Origin: Allobosea lupini
Lineage (GTDB): Bacteria > Pseudomonadota > Alphaproteobacteria > Rhizobiales > Beijerinckiaceae
Direction of reading: 5' to 3'
Length of the DNA: 64,000 bases
NCBI RefSeq assembly: GCF_900109525.1
Contig: NZ_FOAN01000002.1
Location: 310,001 to 374,000, forward strand
The notes under the pieces were generated by a model that saw only the letters and a program-made list of their open reading frames with translations, ran no database searches and had not been told where the DNA came from. Made by a program: the position numbers and the translations under genes. Shown here in pieces: positions 61,232 through 64,000 of this stretch; position 1 is the stretch's first letter; every line of letters begins with the position of its first letter.

Positions 61232-62491
61232 TTATCTGCGGCCGGCGGCGGCCTTGCGGAAGACGCCGACGAGTTCGATATGGGCGGAATAGCGGAACTG
61301 GTCGACCGGCGTCACGCGCTCAAGCGCATAGCCGCCTGCGACCAAAAGCGCTGCGTCGCGGGCAAAGCTGCCGACATCGCAGGAGACATAGGCGATGAGC
61401 GGCACCTTCGAGACCGCGAGGCGCCTGACCTGCGCCTCCGCGCCAGCGCGGGGTGGATCGAGCACGACGGCATCGAAAACGTTGAGCTCGTGCTCCAGCA
61501 AGGGGCGGCGGAAGAGGTCGCGCGCCTCCGCAGCAACCGGCTTCAGGCCTTGCGTATGGTTGGCGGCCCGGCTCAGCGCCTGAATCGCGGCCTTGTCGCT
61601 CTCGAAAGCCGAAACCTGCGCCTTCTCGGCGAGCCGAAGGCTGAACGGACCGCAGCCGGCGAAGAGGTCGGCGACACGCTTTGCCTTCGGGATCGCCTCG
61701 AGCACCAGGCGCGACAGGATCGCTTCGCCCTCCGCGGTCGCCTGCAGGAAGCCGCCGGGGGCTGGCGTCACCGCGGCCTTGCCCATCAGCTGGAAGGGCG
61801 CGCGCCGCTCGACGATGATCTCGCCATGCATGGCGAGCCGGGCGAGATCGAGCCGCTCGGCGGCTTCGGTGAGTTGCCGGCGCAGGCTGTCGCCGGCTGG
61901 CCCGTGGCCGCGGATGTCGACGTCCAACCCGGCCTGCGAGGCGGTGAGCTGGATGTCGAGCGGCTTGTTCGAGGCGCGCAGGCGGTTGGCGAGATGCTGC
62001 GCCACGATCGGCGCCCGCTCCAGCCCCGGCGCCAGCACCGGGCAGGTTTCGACCTCGATCAGGTCGTGTGTACCTGCCACCATGAAGCCGACGCGCATGC
62101 CTTCATCCTCGCGCCTGGCGTGGAAGGTGACGCGCCTGCGGCCAGCGCCATGTGCATCGACGACAGGAAGCACCTCTGTCTCCAGCCCGGCGCGGGAGAG
62201 CACCGTCACCACTTGCTGGCGCTTCCATTCGGCATAGAGCCCCTCGCCCATATGCTGCGCCGCGCAGCCGCCGCAGCGGGTGAAGAGCGGGCAGATCGCG
62301 GCAACGCGCGAGGCCGAGGGCGTCAGGATCTCGACGACCTGCGCGCGGTCGCCGTCGCGCACGACCCGCACACTCTCGCCCGGCAAGGCGAAAGGCACGA
62401 AGACCGGGCCGCCCGTCGTCTCGGCTACGCCGTCCCCGCGCTGGCCGAGCCGCGCGATCGCGAGCGTTTCATTCATGGCGAGGGCGGACAT
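61232..62491 (-). CDS. Class I SAM-dependent RNA (uracil-C5) methyltransferase, RlmD/RumA-like
   Basis: 419 aa from ATG at 62491. N-terminal TRAM-like domain (about 8-60, GQRGDGVAETTGGPVFVPFA). A 4Fe-4S ligand set Cys67, Cys73, Cys76 (CPLFTRCGGC) and Cys150 (VETCP). The C-terminal Rossmann methyltransferase has VADLFAGCGPFSLRLAE, the DPPRAGA motif and the catalytic Cys in YVSCDVGSFARD. The Fe-S TRAM-RumA layout indicates uridine-C5 methylation of rRNA (U1939-type) or tRNA; which RNA is not decided by sequence. Confidence 0.93.
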   Translation of the reverse strand: MSALAMNETLAIARLGQRGDGVAETTGGPVFVPFALPGESVRVVRDGDRAQVVEILTPSASRVAAICPLFTRCGGCAAQHMGEGLYAEWKRQQVVTVLSRAGLETEVLPVVDAHGAGRRRVTFHARREDEGMRVGFMVAGTHDLIEVETCPVLAPGLERAPIVAQHLANRLRASNKPLDIQLTASQAGLDVDIRGHGPAGDSLRRQLTEAAERLDLARLAMHGEIIVERRAPFQLMGKAAVTPAPGGFLQATAEGEAILSRLVLEAIPKAKRVADLFAGCGPFSLRLAEKAQVSAFESDKAAIQALSRAANHTQGLKPVAAEARDLFRRPLLEHELNVFDAVVLDPPRAGAEAQVRRLAVSKVPLIAYVSCDVGSFARDAALLVAGGYALERVTPVDQFRYSAHIELVGVFRKAAAGRR

Positions 62492-62570
62492 GTGTTTCCA
62501 GATCGTGACGTGATTGCGGGTTTGGCCTATCAGGTGGCGAGCGACAGGGAAATGGCTGGAGTTGCCTGAC

Positions 62571-63614
62571 ATGACTATCCGCAACGGCGTCGTCGAAGCG
62601 ATCGGCAACACACCCCTGATCAAATTGAAGCGCGCTTCGCAGGAAACCGGCTGCGAGATCCTCGGCAAGGCCGAGTTCATGAACCCCGGCCAGTCGGTCA
62701 AGGACCGCGCCGCGCTCGCCATCATCCGCGACGCCGAGAAGAGCGGCGCGCTGCGCCCCGGCGGCGTCATCGTAGAGGGCACGGCCGGCAATACCGGCAT
62801 CGGCCTCGCGCTCGTCGGCAACGCGCTCGGCTATCGCTCGGTGATCGTCATCCCGGAGACGCAGAGCCAGGAAAAGAAGGACATGCTGCGGCTCGCCGGC
62901 GCGACGCTGGTCGAGGTCCCGGCCGTCGGCTACGTCAATCCGAACAATTACGTGAAGGTCTCCGGCCGCCTCGCAGAAGAGCTGGCCCGAACCGAGCCGA
63001 ACGGCGCGATCTGGGCCAACCAGTTCGACAATACCGCCAACCGCCAGGGCCATATCGAGACCACCGGCCCGGAGATCTGGCAACAGACCGATGGCAAGGT
63101 CGACGGCTTCGTCAGCGCCGTCGGCACGGGCGGGACGCTCGCCGGTGTCGCCATTGCGCTGAAGGGCTTCAACCCGAAGATCCGCATCGCCCTCGCCGAC
63201 CCGATGGGCGCGGCGCTCTACGCCTACTACACCACCGGCGAACTCAAGGCCGAGGGCTCCTCGATCACCGAGGGCATCGGCCAGGGCCGGATCACGGCGA
63301 ATCTCAAGGACGCGCCGATCGACGTCGCCTTCCAGATCACCGACGAGGAAGCGATCCCGCTCTGCTTCCAGCTGCTGGAGGAAGAGGGCCTGTGCCTCGG
63401 CGGCTCCTCCGGCATCAACGTCGCCGGCGCGATCCGGTTGGCGAAGCAGATGGGGCCCGGCCACACCATCGTGACCATCCTCTGCGACTACGGCACGCGC
63501 TATCAGTCGAAGCTGTTCAACCCGGAGTTCCTGCGCTCGAAGAACCTGCCGGTGCCCGGTTGGCTGGAGCGCGATGGCGGGCTGAAGGACGTGCTGACGA
63601 AGGTAATGGCCTAG
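62571..63614 (+). CDS. cysK: Cysteine synthase A (O-acetylserine sulfhydrylase)
   Basis: 347 aa from ATG at 62571. PLP enzyme of fold type II: Schiff-base Lys44 in NPGQSVKDRAA, the phosphate-binding GTAGNTGIGLA, IPETQSQEKKDMLR, and GTGGTLAGVA with the final GGSSGINVAG. It makes L-cysteine from O-acetylserine and sulfide. The chain is about 30-40 residues longer than E. coli CysK, because of a C-terminal region (SKLFNPEFLRSKNLPVPGWL) common in alphaproteobacterial forms. Divergent from the RNA methyltransferase. Confidence 0.95.
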   Translation: MTIRNGVVEAIGNTPLIKLKRASQETGCEILGKAEFMNPGQSVKDRAALAIIRDAEKSGALRPGGVIVEGTAGNTGIGLALVGNALGYRSVIVIPETQSQEKKDMLRLAGATLVEVPAVGYVNPNNYVKVSGRLAEELARTEPNGAIWANQFDNTANRQGHIETTGPEIWQQTDGKVDGFVSAVGTGGTLAGVAIALKGFNPKIRIALADPMGAALYAYYTTGELKAEGSSITEGIGQGRITANLKDAPIDVAFQITDEEAIPLCFQLLEEEGLCLGGSSGINVAGAIRLAKQMGPGHTIVTILCDYGTRYQSKLFNPEFLRSKNLPVPGWLERDGGLKDVLTKVMA

Positions 63615-63620
63615 ACGCCG

Positions 63621-64000
63621 TGCGCCCGCCGACCGGATCACTTCTCTCCGCGCTGCTGAATGCGCCGATCCGTCAAGGTCGGATCGTCTGGATCGGATTG
63701 CGACCGGCACGACGTGCTGCGATGACCAGCGTCGAGACGGCCACGGCGAGTGCGGCGGAAGGCCTTGTCGGCGATCGCTATAGCGGCCGGAGCGGCTCGC
63801 GGCAGGTCACGCTGATCCAGCGGGAACATCTCGCAGCGATCGCCAGCCATCTCGGGCTGGAGGGGGTCGCTGCGGAGCAGCTGCGCCGCAACATCGTCGT
63901 CGAAGGCATCAACCTCGCGACCTTGAAGGGCCATCACTTTCGCCTCGGCGGCGCCATCCTCGCCTGGACCGGCGAATGCCATCCCTGCTCACGGATGGAG
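63621..64000 (+). CDS. MOSC domain-containing protein (partial)
   Basis: 126 complete codons from GTG at 63621, 6 nt after the cysK stop, and open to the right edge, so the 3' end is missing. It shows VGDRYSGRSGSRQVTLIQRE, EQLRRNIVVEGINLATLKG and GECHPCSRME, the MOSC pattern with the conserved Cys that carries molybdenum-cofactor sulfur. MOSC proteins such as YiiM and YuaD reduce N-hydroxylated bases or handle Moco. Tight spacing suggests co-transcription with cysK, a natural source of sulfur metabolism (inference). Confidence 0.85.

Noticed and set aside
62492..62821. Upstream extension of the RNA methyltransferase frame into the cysK region.
   Set aside because: The residues are unconserved, overlap the divergent cysK gene and would precede the TRAM domain; ATG at 62491 gives the normal length.

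Overview
The window is a 64 kb piece of chromosome from a high-GC alphaproteobacterium, most plausibly a Hyphomicrobiales member of the Bosea type. This is inferred from the strong G/C third-position bias, the housekeeping proteins (HisS, HisZ, Dxs, CysK, GroEL), a BioR/BioY pair, DUF2076, DUF930 and SRAP genes, and several families of palindromic intergenic repeats common in that order. No phage, insertion sequence, plasmid, CRISPR, rRNA or tRNA gene was recognised. Genes are densely packed with many 4-nt ATGA couplings, so most of the window is an ordinary core/shell chromosome with small accessory touches.

Layout. 1-9.9 kb: end of a chemotaxis receptor, two related L,D-transpeptidases around a UDP-glucose dehydrogenase and a DUF2076 protein, a polysaccharide flippase, then small transport genes and a DUF930 protein. 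9.9-12.8 kb: a VOC protein and a small partner divergent from an AraC regulator, then a hotdog thioesterase and a MarR regulator with a palindromic operator candidate between them. 12.8-15.1 kb: groES-groEL behind an RpoH-like promoter and a CIRCE element, followed by a curious duplicate of the last codons of groEL. 15.2-19.3 kb: a membrane-anchored TAXI-type binding protein, DoxX and a BacA/SbmA-like ABC exporter. 19.4-25.5 kb: a META-domain protein, hisS-hisZ-hisG and a secreted unknown.

25.5-34 kb: a LysR regulator divergent from glcD-glcE-glcF (glycolate oxidase). This operon is interrupted by a small GIY-YIG nuclease gene bracketed by inverted copies of a structured repeat, which is the most unusual locus of the window. 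SMP-30 and an orphan peptide-type binding protein follow. 34-43 kb: AbrB-type membrane protein, aminotransferase, MscL, quinone-oxidoreductase/HxlR divergent pair, and a 1191-aa SLC5-PAS-histidine kinase-receiver hybrid. 43-50 kb: thioesterase, Lrp regulator, xseB, a YcxB-like membrane protein, LysR/oxidoreductase divergent pair, and the bioY/bioR locus with two BioR boxes. 50-64 kb: pirin, transporters, dxs-tlyA, an SRAP DNA-crosslink protein, a gamma-glutamyltransferase with altered motifs, an AGE epimerase, a D-2-hydroxyacid dehydrogenase, an Fe-S RNA methyltransferase, cysK and the start of a MOSC protein.

Themes. Several regulator/target pairs are divergent or adjacent, and a palindrome is visible at most of them. 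Palindromic repeats of at least three families occupy nearly all the larger intergenic gaps between 19 and 45 kb.
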